This document shows positions 40,277 through 49,141 of a stretch of DNA of 64,000 nt, piece by piece. The notes beneath the pieces are model-generated. The model did not search any database. It was given only the letters and a program-made list of their open reading frames with translations, and was not told the DNA's origin. The position numbers were made by a program, and so were the translations under genes. Position 1 is the stretch's first letter; each line of letters begins with the position of its first letter. The stretch lies in NCBI GenBank assembly GCA_035447065.1, contig DAOTGJ010000014.1, positions 1-64,000 of the forward strand, in the 5' to 3' direction. The DNA is from CALEMW01 sp035447065 (GTDB lineage Bacteria > Krumholzibacteriota > Krumholzibacteriia > LZORAL124-64-63).

Positions 40277-42559
40277 TCAGAACTCCGCGTGGAGGCCGGC
40301 CAGCAGGTGGCGGCCGGCGCCGGGAATGAGCCAGCGGCCCTCATACCAGTAGCCGGTGGTCTCGTACTCGCGGTCCAGCACGTTGTTCACGCGCAGGTCC
40401 AGGCGCGTGGTCATGGACGCGGGGCCGAAGGCGCGGCCCAGGTCCAGGCCCAGCGCCACGTCCAGCAGGGCGTAGGCATCGATGGTGCGCTCCTCCAGGC
40501 CGAAGACGTCCAGGAACTGGCGGCCCACGCTGCGCAGGCGCACGCGCGAGTCCAACGCGCCGAAGTCCGACGCCAGGGTCACGCTGGCCAGGTGCTCGGG
40601 GAACAGGGGCACCGGGTTGCCGGAGAGGTCGCGCTCCTCCACGCCCACCACGTTCCAGGCGTCGTCGTAGAGGGTCTCGTAATAGGTGAAGCGGTCGAAC
40701 TCGTCCCAGCTGCGCGAGGCGGCCACGGAGAGGACGTGCGCGTCGGTCAGGCGGGCGGTGAGGCCCAGCTCCACGCCGCGGTGCAGGGTGCGCTCGGCGT
40801 TGCCCTTGACCGGGAAGCCGTCGTCGTCCACGGAGCCGAAGGGCACGATCTCGTCGTCGAAGTTCATCCAGTAGCCGTTGACCGTCAGCGAGACGCGCTC
40901 CGCACGCCAGCGCAGGCCCAGCTCGTAGTCCAGGGCCTTCTCCGCGCCCACCACGGGGTCGGACCACTGCACGTAGTCCGGCTGGCCGTCGCCGTCCTCG
41001 TCGGTGGGCACGCCGTTGCGGAACAGGGGGGCCACGCCCAGGTCGTCCGGTCCCTGCCAGGTGTCGTACACCTCGCCGTCGGTGGGCTCGCGGTGCGTCA
41101 CGCCCACCTGGCCGGACAGGGTGAGGCGGCCGCCCAGGGCCTGCCCGGGCACGTCCCAGGCCAGGCCGCCCTTGGGGTTGAAGAAATCGTAGCTCACCTG
41201 GTAGGCGTGGCGGTCCAGCCCGGTGAAGTTGCCCAGCTCCGCCTGGGCGAAGGCGGCGTCCTTGCGCTGGTACTGCAGGTCGGCCAGCAGGGTGAGGCCG
41301 GGCAGGACCTCGTAGGCCTCGTTGGCGTAGAGCGACCAGGCGGTCTTGTCGCCGTCGTACTCGTAGTAGTCCAGGCCGTGCGCGCGGTCGGCGTAGAGGC
41401 CGGCCACCTCCAGCACCTCGCCGTGGTGGTCGCTGTGGAAGTCGTAGACGTCGCCGCCGGCGATGAGGCGGCCGCCGCGGTGGTCCACCTGCACGTGGCT
41501 CACCAGGCCCAGCTGGTCCTTGTCCACGATCTTGCGGCGCACCAGGTCCACCTCGGCGTCGGGGTCCAGGCCCAGCGTGTGGTCCAGGTTGAAGACCGCG
41601 GCGGTCTCGCCCTCGCGCAGGTTCTCGTAGAAGCCCTCGCCGTGGATCCAGAAGGCCGACGTGCGCAGGGTCACGTTGGACGCCGCCGCGTAGGTGTGGT
41701 GCAGGGCGGCGTGGGGCTGGCGGAAGTCGTCGATGGCGTTGGCGTAGGTCTCGGGGTTGGCGCGGCGGTTCACGGCCAGGTCGTCCTCGTAGGCCGCGTT
41801 CCAGCCGTGCCGGCTGAGCTCGTGGCCGGTGGTCAGGTCCAGGCGCAGCACGTGGTCGCCCAGCAGGGCCTGGCCCTTCCAGTAGAGCCCCCAGAGCTCG
41901 CTGGCGGTGCGGTCGCGGTAGCCGTCGGACTCGATGCGGGACCAGCGCAGCGAGGACTGGAAGCGGTCGGCCAGCAGGCCGGTCTGGTAGGCGCCCATGA
42001 GCCGCCAGGTGCCGTAGGCGCCGCCCATGGCGCTCAGCTCGCCGCGGGGCTCCAGGCTCAGGCGCCGGGTCACCAGGTTCACGCTGCCGCCGATGGCCGG
42101 CGCGCCGCCGCCCATGCTGTTGGTCACGCCGCGCTGCACCTGGATGTCCTGCAGGGCCGACGCGAAGTCGGGCAGGTCCACCCAGTACACCTGGTGGTCC
42201 TCGGGGTCGTTCAGGGGAATGCCGTCGAAGGTCACGCCCACGCGCTTCTGGTCGAACCCGCGGATGTTCAGGTAGGTGTAGCCCACGCCGTTGCCGGCGT
42301 CGGAGAAGGCGTGCAGGCCCGGGGTGTCGGTCAGCAGCATGGGGATGTCCTCCACGCCGATGCGGGCCTGGAGCTCCTCGTGCGGGATGTCCGCGTGGTT
42401 CAGATGCACATCCGTCTCGTAGCGCGAGGCGGTGATCACCACATCGTCCGTGCGGTGGACCAGGGTGTCCGGCGCGGCGGGGGCGGCCGCCAGCAGCGGG
42501 AGGGGGACGAGCAGGAGGACGGCGCGCGCCAGGGCGGCGCGGAAGGTGCGGATGGTCAT
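40277..42559 (-). CDS. TonB-dependent outer membrane receptor, probably for thiamine
   Basis: Protein of 760 aa. Signal peptide, then a TonB-box-like DDVVITASR, a plug domain (about 45-160: LTDTPGLHAFSDAGNGVGYTY, VTFDGIPLNDPEDHQVYWVD, GGSVNLVTRR) and a large barrel ending in an aromatic residue (HAEF). ATG at 42559 with GAGAGG seven bases before it. The upstream TPP riboswitch with terminator and the downstream thiN and symporter genes indicate import of thiamine or a derivative across the outer membrane, energised by TonB-ExbBD encoded elsewhere. Confidence 0.9.
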   Translation of the reverse strand: MTIRTFRAALARAVLLLVPLPLLAAAPAAPDTLVHRTDDVVITASRYETDVHLNHADIPHEELQARIGVEDIPMLLTDTPGLHAFSDAGNGVGYTYLNIRGFDQKRVGVTFDGIPLNDPEDHQVYWVDLPDFASALQDIQVQRGVTNSMGGGAPAIGGSVNLVTRRLSLEPRGELSAMGGAYGTWRLMGAYQTGLLADRFQSSLRWSRIESDGYRDRTASELWGLYWKGQALLGDHVLRLDLTTGHELSRHGWNAAYEDDLAVNRRANPETYANAIDDFRQPHAALHHTYAAASNVTLRTSAFWIHGEGFYENLREGETAAVFNLDHTLGLDPDAEVDLVRRKIVDKDQLGLVSHVQVDHRGGRLIAGGDVYDFHSDHHGEVLEVAGLYADRAHGLDYYEYDGDKTAWSLYANEAYEVLPGLTLLADLQYQRKDAAFAQAELGNFTGLDRHAYQVSYDFFNPKGGLAWDVPGQALGGRLTLSGQVGVTHREPTDGEVYDTWQGPDDLGVAPLFRNGVPTDEDGDGQPDYVQWSDPVVGAEKALDYELGLRWRAERVSLTVNGYWMNFDDEIVPFGSVDDDGFPVKGNAERTLHRGVELGLTARLTDAHVLSVAASRSWDEFDRFTYYETLYDDAWNVVGVEERDLSGNPVPLFPEHLASVTLASDFGALDSRVRLRSVGRQFLDVFGLEERTIDAYALLDVALGLDLGRAFGPASMTTRLDLRVNNVLDREYETTGYWYEGRWLIPGAGRHLLAGLHAEF

Positions 42560-42610
42560 GACCAACCTCTCAGGGTTCGTGCGCTGCGGTCGCTCCGCGG
42601 GGCCGGCACG

Positions 42611-42643
42611 ACAAAGGCCGGTCCCGCAGAGATGGGGCCGGCC
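42611..42643 (-). terminator. Riboswitch-controlled intrinsic terminator
   Basis: In the mRNA GGCCGG-c-CCC-loop-GGG-a-CCGGCC (42643-42616) followed by UUUGU, 20 bases after the TPP aptamer. Suggests transcription attenuation when TPP is bound. Confidence 0.65.
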
Positions 42644-42663
42644 TGGTGCGGTCGGTGGAAGGC

Positions 42664-42741
42664 CCGTTTCCCTACGCCGGTATGACCCGGATCAGGTGCG
42701 GAGGGTCTTTCTCAGGCGCCTCTCGACGCCACCCCTAACGG
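42664..42741 (-). promoter_or_regulatory. TPP riboswitch (Thi box)
   Basis: The minus strand carries the full aptamer: P1 arm CCGTT near 42741, AGGGGTGGC, then CTGAGA (pyrimidine-sensing helix), ACCTGATCCGGGTCATACC and GGCGTAGGGAAACGG closing P1 at 42664. It lies 105 bases upstream of the TonB receptor gene and should shut the thiamine operon when TPP is plentiful. Confidence 0.95.
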
Positions 42742-42848
42742 TTTCCCTGGACGATAGAGGTGACCGCCGCGGGTGTCAAGGCGCGGGCTGGCGGGCGCGG
42801 TGGGGCGGTGTTATCGTCCACCATTCGGATTCGGAACGGAGGTCCGCG

Positions 42849-43247
42849 ATGAACGACGCACCGCTGGAACCCCGCGCCGCCGTGGTGGCCGTCGCCGCCG
42901 CGTCGCACCTGTTCGGCCGACGGCCGGAGCTCATGGACGCCCTGGCCGGCGACGCCCGCGTGCAGCGCCTGGCGGTGAACCAGCTCGTGGACCTGGATCC
43001 CACGGCCGACTGGGTGGTGCGCCGCGGCCGCCTGCGCCTGGCGGAGTTCCTGCCCGACGGCCGCGAGATGGCCCACGGGGTGCTGGAGGCCGGGTCCTGC
43101 TTCGTGACCCGCGCCCAGGCCGCATCCGACGACGACGCCCTGGCCGGCGCACCGCTGGCCCGCGACCGGGCCACCCTGATGGCCTTGGGACCCACCGAAC
43201 TCTGGCGCCTGGAACCGGGCGCGCTGGGGAGGCACCATGTCCGCTGA
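42849..43247 (+). CDS. Stand-alone cyclic-nucleotide-binding-like domain protein
   Basis: Protein of 132 aa. Residues about 15-115 resemble the beta-roll of the Crp/cNMP-binding family (DWVVRRGRLRLAEFLPDGREMAHGVLEAGSCF split by loops; GREMAHGVLEAGS corresponds to the phosphate-binding cassette region). There is no HTH domain, so it cannot act as a Crp-type regulator alone. It overlaps gpmI by 11 bases, so the two are translationally coupled; a regulatory link to glycolysis is only a guess. Confidence 0.55.
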   Translation: MNDAPLEPRAAVVAVAAASHLFGRRPELMDALAGDARVQRLAVNQLVDLDPTADWVVRRGRLRLAEFLPDGREMAHGVLEAGSCFVTRAQAASDDDALAGAPLARDRATLMALGPTELWRLEPGALGRHHVR

Positions 43248-44808
43248 CCGCACCGCCCGCACCCCCCTGGTCCTGTGCATCCTGGATGGCGTGGGCTGGC
43301 GCACGGGTCCCGGCAGCGAGCGCGGCAACGCCGTCGCGGCGGCGCATCCCACCTTCTGGCCCGAGCTCCTGGAGCGCTATCCTCACGCCTTGCTGGCCTG
43401 CAAGGGCAACGCCGTGGGCCTGCCCGAGGGACAGATGGGCAACAGCGAGGTGGGGCATCTCACCATCGGCTCCGGCCGCATCATCGACCAGGACCTCAAC
43501 CGAGTGACGCGCGCCCTGGCCGACGGCACCCTGACCGCCAAGCCCGAGTGGAACGCCATGGTGAAGCACCTGCGCGACACGGGCGGGCGCCTGCACCTGC
43601 TGGGGCTGGTGTCCGACGGCGGAGTGCACTCGCACATCGACCACCTGGAGGGGATCGTGGCCGCGGCGCGCGACGCCGGCGTGGCCGACATCTGCATCCA
43701 CGCCTTCATGGACGGCCGTGACACGGACCCCGAGAGCGGCCTGGGCTTCCTGGAGCGGCTGCAGAAGAACCTGGCCCGCCTGGGCGCCGGCGAGATCGTC
43801 AGCGTGAGCGGCCGCTACTGGGCCATGGACCGCGACAAGCGCTGGGAGCGCGTGGAGCGGGCCTGGAAGATGCTGGTGCACGGCGCGGGCGAGGAGGCGT
43901 CGGACCCGGTGGAGGCCCTGCGCGCCAGCTACGCCGAGGGCGTGACCGACGAGTTCGTCACCCCCACGGTGATCACCGACGGCGACGGCCTGCCCAAGGC
44001 CACCGTGCGCGACGGCGACGCCGTGTTCTTCTGGAACTTCCGCGCGGACCGCGCCCGGGAGCTGACCTGGGCCTTCCTGCAGGACGGCTTCGACGGCTTT
44101 CCGCGCCCGATCCGTCCCCGGGTGGACTACCTCTGCATGACCGAGTACGACGAGAGCATGGACCTGCCGGTGCTGTTCCGCGCCGAGACCCACCGCAACA
44201 TCCTGGCCGACGTCTTCGCCGCCCACGGCATCCGCAACCTGCGCACCGCGGAGACGGAGAAGTACGCCCACGTGACCTACTTCTTCAACGGCGGCCGCGA
44301 GGAGCCCTACCCCGGCGAGGACCGGGAGCTGGTGCCGTCGCCCAAGGTGGCCACCTACGACCAGCAGCCGGAGATGAGCGCGCCCCAGGTGGCGGACATC
44401 GTGCTGCGGGCCGTGCGGGGCGGGGAGCACCAGGTGGTGGTGGTGAACTTCGCCAACGGCGACATGGTGGGCCACACCGGCGATCTGGACGCCGCCACGG
44501 CCGCCTTCCGGACCCTGGACGGCCTGCTGGCCATGATCGTGCCCGAGGTCCTGGAGCGGGACGGCGTGATCCTCATCACCGCCGACCACGGCAACTGCGA
44601 GGAGATGATCTCGCCCGAGGGCCGGGTGCTGACCAACCACTCCCTCAACCCGGTGCCGTTCCTGGTGGTGGGGAAGGAGTTCGAGGGGCGCAAGTCGTTG
44701 GCGGACGGCGAGTTCGGCCTGAAGGACATCGCCCCGACCATGCTGGAGCTGCTGGGGCTGCCGCGGCCGGAGGAGATGAGCGGGCGCTCGATCGTCAGCG
44801 GTCGCTGA
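43237..44808 (+). CDS. gpmI: 2,3-bisphosphoglycerate-independent phosphoglycerate mutase
   Basis: Protein of 523 aa, typical iPGM. Metal and nucleophile residues are recognisable: LCILDGVGWR (first Asp), GQMGNSEVGHLTIGSG (nucleophile Ser after GN), FFWNFRADRARELT, EKYAHVTYFFNGG, NFANGDMVGHTGD and ITADHGNCEEM. Converts 3- to 2-phosphoglycerate using two metal ions. The short overlap with the upstream cNMP-binding-like gene is unusual for this housekeeping enzyme. Confidence 0.97.
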   Translation: MSADRTARTPLVLCILDGVGWRTGPGSERGNAVAAAHPTFWPELLERYPHALLACKGNAVGLPEGQMGNSEVGHLTIGSGRIIDQDLNRVTRALADGTLTAKPEWNAMVKHLRDTGGRLHLLGLVSDGGVHSHIDHLEGIVAAARDAGVADICIHAFMDGRDTDPESGLGFLERLQKNLARLGAGEIVSVSGRYWAMDRDKRWERVERAWKMLVHGAGEEASDPVEALRASYAEGVTDEFVTPTVITDGDGLPKATVRDGDAVFFWNFRADRARELTWAFLQDGFDGFPRPIRPRVDYLCMTEYDESMDLPVLFRAETHRNILADVFAAHGIRNLRTAETEKYAHVTYFFNGGREEPYPGEDRELVPSPKVATYDQQPEMSAPQVADIVLRAVRGGEHQVVVVNFANGDMVGHTGDLDAATAAFRTLDGLLAMIVPEVLERDGVILITADHGNCEEMISPEGRVLTNHSLNPVPFLVVGKEFEGRKSLADGEFGLKDIAPTMLELLGLPRPEEMSGRSIVSGR

Positions 44809-44869
44809 GGAATCGGTCGGAAATCAGCCATCTCTTTGCAGGATCGTTCGTTAATTTTGCGTGAGTCGA

Positions 44870-44898
44870 TGGACTTTGCACGGACCGGGTGATACTAT
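44870..44898 (+). promoter_or_regulatory. Possible promoter of the secreted OB-fold protein gene
   Basis: TGGACT (44870-44875), 17-base spacer, TACTAT (44893-44898) with TG one base before the -10 (extended -10). A second candidate is TTGACA at 44973-44978, which overlaps the palindrome TGACATGTCA (44974-44983), but its -10 is poor. The 255-base gap 44809-45063 is AT-rich relative to the window and holds no gene. Confidence 0.35.
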
Positions 44899-45063
44899 TC
44901 GCAGCTAACACGGAAGGTCGCCGCGTGCGGCCGCGAGCTTGCCCGTCTTCCACTCGCACATGCGCCCTTAACTTGACATGTCATGGTTCCGTGTATGCCC
45001 GTGTCCCTGCGCACTCGTCCTGTTTGCGTGAGCCAGAGTGCCCAAGCTGAGGAGTCTGTCAGC

Positions 45064-47013
45064 ATGAAGAACTTCACCCGTGGGGCGTTCGCGCTCCTGA
45101 TGGTCGTGACCCTGGCCGGCGCTGCCGCCGCGCAGATCACGGACATCGACGACATCCAGTCCTACGATCCCGTGACCGGCGCCATCACCAGCCCCTACAC
45201 CGGCCAGACGGTCACGGTGGAGGGCGTCATCTACGTTCCCAAGGGCACCTACAACAGCGGTACCCACTACGTGCAGGATGCCACCGGCGGCATCCAGTTC
45301 TTCAGCAGTTCCGCCATCCCCCTGACCTATGGCGACCGCATCCAGGTGACCGGCCAGGTCGGGTCCTTCGGCGGCGAGATCCAGATCGTGCCCAGCGGCA
45401 TCGTGTATCTGGGCAACGAGGCCGAGGTGGAGCCCGCGGACATGACCGTGTCCGCCCTGCTGGCCGACTACGAGAACGTGGGCAGCCTGGTGCGCACCAT
45501 CGGCATCGTGACCTACAAGAGCGGCGGCACCTTCCACATCGCCGATGCCGGCGACACGCTGATCTGCTACGTGGACAGCGACACGGGCATCGACATGGGC
45601 GCCATGGCCATCGGCGACGAGTACTCCGTGGCCGGCCCCGCCGTGATCTTCAACGACGCCACCCTGGGCGTGATCATCGAGATCAAGCCCCGCCGCCAGA
45701 GCGACCTGGTGGAGGATCCCTCGGGCGACACCGTGCCCGTGGTGGAGGGCGTGAACTGCGTGGATTGGACCCCGGAGCAGAGCTCCCCGATCACCGTGCA
45801 GGCCGTGATCACCGACAACAGCGCCATCAGCAGCGCCGCCCTGTACTACCGCGACGACAGCGGCGACAGCACCGGCGTGTTCCTGAGCGTGCCCATGTCC
45901 AACGTGAGCGGCGACCTCTACGAGGGCACCATCCCCGGCGGCAACATGGGCCGTCAGATCGACTTCTACGTGTCCGCCACCGACGACGGCATGCAGACCA
46001 CCACCAACCCCGGCGATGCGCCCGCGGGCTGGTACGAGGTGGCCCTGGGCTTCGAGACCATCCACGACGTGCAGTTCGTGGACGTGAACGGCACCACCGG
46101 CGACTCGTCCTTCAACGGCCGCGTGGTCAACATCCAGGGCATCGTGGTGGCCGGCACCGGCGACGCCGGCGCCGTGTCCAAGTTCACCATGCAGGACGCC
46201 AGCGACGTGTTCAGCGGCATCCTGGTCTACGAGGGCTCGGCGGCCAACTTCGTGCTCCCCGGCGACGAGGTGCAGGTGGGCGGCTACATCGACGAGTACT
46301 TCGGCCTGACCGAGATGAACCCCCACAACGGCACCGCCGTGGAGATCATCTCCTTCGAGAACGAGCTGCCCGCGCCCCTGCTGGTGGCCACGGACATCCT
46401 GCAGGACGACGGCTTCCCCGCCGCCGACGGCGACAGCAACTCCGGCGAGGCCTACGAGAGCGTGTGGGTGCAGACCCCCGTCTCCGCCGTGGTCGACACC
46501 CTGGGTTCCGCCCAGTACAACGAGTTCATGATCTCCACCACCAACACCCCGACGGACACGCTGATCGTGAACGCCATCATCGACCTGACCTACGCGCCCA
46601 TCCCGGGCGACAACGTCAGCGTGGTGGGCTTCATGGACTACATCTTCGGCGAGCGCCAGCTGGTGCCCATCCGCGATGAGAACGTGTTCGTGAACCCCAA
46701 CACCGCGGTGCAGGGCGGCCAGCTGCCCTCGGCCGGCGGCTTCAGCGCCATCGCGCCCAACCCGTTCAACCCGAAGACGGAGATCCGCTTCGTGATGACC
46801 CGGGACAACCTGGCGCAGCTGAACATCTACAACATCCGCGGCGAGTACGTGAAGTCGCTGGTGAACGGGCGCCTGCAGGGCGGCCAGGAGCACGTGCTGA
46901 CCTGGGACGGCACCGACGCCGCCGGCCAGCAGGTGGCTTCGGGCACCTACTTCGCGCGTCTGCGCATCGGCGGCGAGGTGCTGCAGGTGCGGAAGCTTTC
47001 GCTCGTCAAGTAG
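45064..47013 (+). CDS. Secreted protein with two OB-fold-like domains and C-terminal sorting domain
   Basis: Protein of 649 aa. Signal peptide MKNFTRGAFALLMVVTLAGAAAA. Two related OB-fold-like regions (about 25-215: VTVEGVIYVPKGTYNSGTHY, YGDRIQVTGQVGSFGGEIQI; about 345-545: RVVNIQGIVVAGTGD, PGDEVQVGGYIDEYFGLTEM) with an Ig-like segment between them. The last 85 residues are the FlgD-like/Por-type sorting domain: IAPNPFNPKTEIRF, LNIYNIRGEYVKSLV, TWDGTDAAGQQVASGTYFAR. Such tails direct export and surface attachment in FCB bacteria. Codon use is uniform and GC somewhat lower than neighbours, suggesting high expression. Function of the OB folds is unknown. The ATG at 45064 is chosen because it begins the signal peptide. 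Confidence 0.85.
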   Translation: MKNFTRGAFALLMVVTLAGAAAAQITDIDDIQSYDPVTGAITSPYTGQTVTVEGVIYVPKGTYNSGTHYVQDATGGIQFFSSSAIPLTYGDRIQVTGQVGSFGGEIQIVPSGIVYLGNEAEVEPADMTVSALLADYENVGSLVRTIGIVTYKSGGTFHIADAGDTLICYVDSDTGIDMGAMAIGDEYSVAGPAVIFNDATLGVIIEIKPRRQSDLVEDPSGDTVPVVEGVNCVDWTPEQSSPITVQAVITDNSAISSAALYYRDDSGDSTGVFLSVPMSNVSGDLYEGTIPGGNMGRQIDFYVSATDDGMQTTTNPGDAPAGWYEVALGFETIHDVQFVDVNGTTGDSSFNGRVVNIQGIVVAGTGDAGAVSKFTMQDASDVFSGILVYEGSAANFVLPGDEVQVGGYIDEYFGLTEMNPHNGTAVEIISFENELPAPLLVATDILQDDGFPAADGDSNSGEAYESVWVQTPVSAVVDTLGSAQYNEFMISTTNTPTDTLIVNAIIDLTYAPIPGDNVSVVGFMDYIFGERQLVPIRDENVFVNPNTAVQGGQLPSAGGFSAIAPNPFNPKTEIRFVMTRDNLAQLNIYNIRGEYVKSLVNGRLQGGQEHVLTWDGTDAAGQQVASGTYFARLRIGGEVLQVRKLSLVK

Positions 47014-47085
47014 GGCGACGGCGAACCGGCGCGCGAGCGCCGAACTTGACCAATCACGTCGCTCGCGCGCCGGTTCGCCGTCGCC
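47014..47085. repeat. Perfect 26-bp inverted repeat directly after a stop codon
   Basis: Arms 47014-47039 and 47060-47085 are exactly complementary over 26 bp, with a 20-nt spacer. The repeat starts the base after the TAG of the secreted protein gene. No T-run follows, and a second hairpin terminator lies 24 bases further on, so it may be an RNA-stabilising or processing hairpin. Confidence 0.85.
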
Positions 47086-47109
47086 GCGAGGGGGGTGGGA
47101 GGACACTGC

Positions 47110-47136
47110 GGACCCCGGGCCCTTGGCCCGGGGTCC
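47110..47136 (+). terminator. Terminator hairpin
   Basis: Perfect 12-bp stem (GGACCCCGGGCC at 47110-47121 with 47125-47136), 3-nt loop, followed by TCGTGTT. Confidence 0.6.
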
Positions 47137-47203
47137 TCGTGTTGGTGGCGTTGGCGGGGGGGTGTGGTAGGATGGGAGCCTTGCTCGTCTGATGGGAGGA
47201 CGC

Positions 47204-48568
47204 TTGAAGAACATCGTTTTGATCGCGATCGATACGCAGCGGGCGGATCGGTTGGGGTGCTACGGGTACCATCGGGGCACGTCGCCGCGGCTGGACGGGT
47301 TGGCGGCCGCGGGGGTGGCGTTCGACGCGTGCTGGTCGGCGTCGAACTTCACGGCGCCGGCGTTCACGTCGCTGTTCACGGGGCTGTATCCCAACCATCA
47401 CGGGGTGTTCCACTTCGGGGCGCAGGCCCAGGCGTCGCCGGTGCTGGACTGCCTCAAGGCCAACGGGGCGCGCACGGGCGGGGCGGTGACGTTCCGCTTC
47501 TTCAAGCGTCTGCTGGGCGGCATGTGGGGCGACCTGGAGGCCGTGACCGACGGCCGCAGCGCCGACTACGCCAAGGACCTGCCCCACGCCGTGAGCGACG
47601 CCGCCGTGGAGTGGCTGGAGCGCCACGGCCGCGGCGGCCCCTTCGCCCTCTTCCTGCACTACGACGGGCCCCACATGCCCTACCGGCTGCCCGACGCGCA
47701 CGCCCACCGTTTCGGCGACGTGCCGGACGACGCCGTGCCCCAGGACCTGCGGCGCGTGTTCTTCCCGCAGGAGGTGACGGCCTTCGGGCAGCAGGAGGCC
47801 GCCGGCATGTTCCAGGTGATCGACGCCGTGGACCGCGGCCGCCGCCGCCTGGACGACGCCAGCCGCCGCTGGATCAGCGACCGCTACGACGACTCGGTCT
47901 TCTACAACGACCTGGAGGTGGGCCGCGTCCTGGACGCCCTGAAGAGCCTGCGCCTGGCCGACGACACCATCGTCTGCGTGATCAGCGACCACGGCGAGGA
48001 GCTCATGGACCACGGCCACCTGACCCACGGCGGCATCCACCTCTACGAGGAGGTGATCCGCACCGTGGCCCTGGCGCGCGGCCCGGGCCTGCCCGCCGGC
48101 CGCCGCGTGGCGCGCCCGGTGAGCCACGTGCAGCTCTGGCCCTGGCTGCTGCGCTGCGCCGGCGCGCGGCACCTGCCGGAGGCGTGGGCCGCCCGCGACC
48201 TGCTGGACGAGGACGCGGCGGAACCCGTCTACTGCGTGGGCGAGCTGAAGACCGCCGTGCGCCACGGCGGCCGCAAGCTCATCCGCCGCCGCGTGATCCC
48301 CGAGCACACGCCGGTCAAGCGGCTGCGGCTGCTGGCCAAGCTGGCCCTGCTGCGCGAATGGGGCGAGGAGGCCTACGATCTGGACCGCGATCCGCGCGAG
48401 CGGAGCAACGTGGCGGGCTCCGCGCCCTGGCGCGGGGAACTGGCCGCCGCCCTGGACCGGCATCTGAGCACGCCGGCACCGGCGCTGGCGGTATCCGGCC
48501 AGGCGGATCTCGATGACGCCGAACGCGCGCGGATCGAGAAGGAGATGAAGGATCTGGGGTATATGTAG
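47204..48568 (+). CDS. Sulfatase/alkaline-phosphatase superfamily hydrolase lacking the formylglycine motif
   Basis: Protein of about 454 aa. Metal-binding N-terminus IVLIAIDTQRADRLGCYGYHRGTSP, second metal segment VCVISDHGEELMDHGHLTHGG and LHYDGPHMPYRLP are those of the sulfatase fold. At the active site, where type I sulfatases have C/S-x-P-S-R, the sequence is TAPAFTSLFTGLYPNHHG, so there is no Cys or Ser to become formylglycine and no Arg; a Thr nucleophile as in related phosphatases/phosphodiesterases is possible. TTG start at 47204 is preferred because GGGAGG lies just before it; ATG at 47192 would add MGGR. No signal peptide. Confidence 0.8.
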   Translation: MKNIVLIAIDTQRADRLGCYGYHRGTSPRLDGLAAAGVAFDACWSASNFTAPAFTSLFTGLYPNHHGVFHFGAQAQASPVLDCLKANGARTGGAVTFRFFKRLLGGMWGDLEAVTDGRSADYAKDLPHAVSDAAVEWLERHGRGGPFALFLHYDGPHMPYRLPDAHAHRFGDVPDDAVPQDLRRVFFPQEVTAFGQQEAAGMFQVIDAVDRGRRRLDDASRRWISDRYDDSVFYNDLEVGRVLDALKSLRLADDTIVCVISDHGEELMDHGHLTHGGIHLYEEVIRTVALARGPGLPAGRRVARPVSHVQLWPWLLRCAGARHLPEAWAARDLLDEDAAEPVYCVGELKTAVRHGGRKLIRRRVIPEHTPVKRLRLLAKLALLREWGEEAYDLDRDPRERSNVAGSAPWRGELAAALDRHLSTPAPALAVSGQADLDDAERARIEKEMKDLGYM

Positions 48569-48650
48569 GGCCCCGTTTTTGTCTGAAAGACGCGGAACGG
48601 CTGGCCGGCCAGCAGTTCCAGGACTTATCCTCAAATCTGAGGAGCCTCCC

Positions 48651-49133
48651 ATGCCCCGACCGAGTTGGGACGAGTACTTCCTGGGCCTCGTAGCCGAAGT
48701 CGCCGGCCGCGCCACCTGCGACCGCGGCCGCAGCGGCTGCGTGATCACCAAGCAGAAGCGCATCGTGGCCACGGGCTACGTGGGTTCGCCCGCGGGCATC
48801 GAGCACTGCGATGAGGCGGGGCATCTGCTCAAGACCGTGGAGGACGAGAACGGCGAGCGGCGCCAGCACTGCGTGCGCACCATCCACGCGGAGCAGAACG
48901 CCATCTGCCAGGCGGCGCGCTTCGGCACGTCGCTGGAGGGGGCCACCCTCTACTGCACCATGGAGCCCTGCCGGGCCTGCGCCATGCTGATCATCAACTG
49001 CGGCATCGCGCGCGTGGTATGCGCCTACCGCTACCACGCGGCCCAGGAGACCCGGGATCTGTTCGCGGCCGCCGGGGTGGAGCTGAGCGTGGCCAGCGAC
49101 GAAATCCTGCAGTATCGCGATCAGGGAGCTTGA
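48651..49133 (+). CDS. Deoxycytidylate (dCMP) deaminase
   Basis: Protein of 160 aa. Zinc-dependent deaminase motifs HAEQNAI (His ligand and catalytic Glu) and TMEPCRACAMLIINCGI (two Cys ligands); N-terminus RPSWDEYFLGLVAEVAGRATC and SPAGIEHCDEAGH are typical of dCMP deaminases and ComE-like proteins. It makes dUMP from dCMP for thymidylate synthesis. ATG at 48651 after GAGGAGCCTCCC. Confidence 0.92.
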   Translation: MPRPSWDEYFLGLVAEVAGRATCDRGRSGCVITKQKRIVATGYVGSPAGIEHCDEAGHLLKTVEDENGERRQHCVRTIHAEQNAICQAARFGTSLEGATLYCTMEPCRACAMLIINCGIARVVCAYRYHAAQETRDLFAAAGVELSVASDEILQYRDQGA

Positions 49134-49141
49134 CGGAAGCA

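Noticed and set aside
44968..47214. 748-aa minus-strand open frame
   Set aside because: Antisense to the secreted OB-fold protein, His/Val/Ala-rich and without domains; the plus strand has signal peptide and sorting domain.
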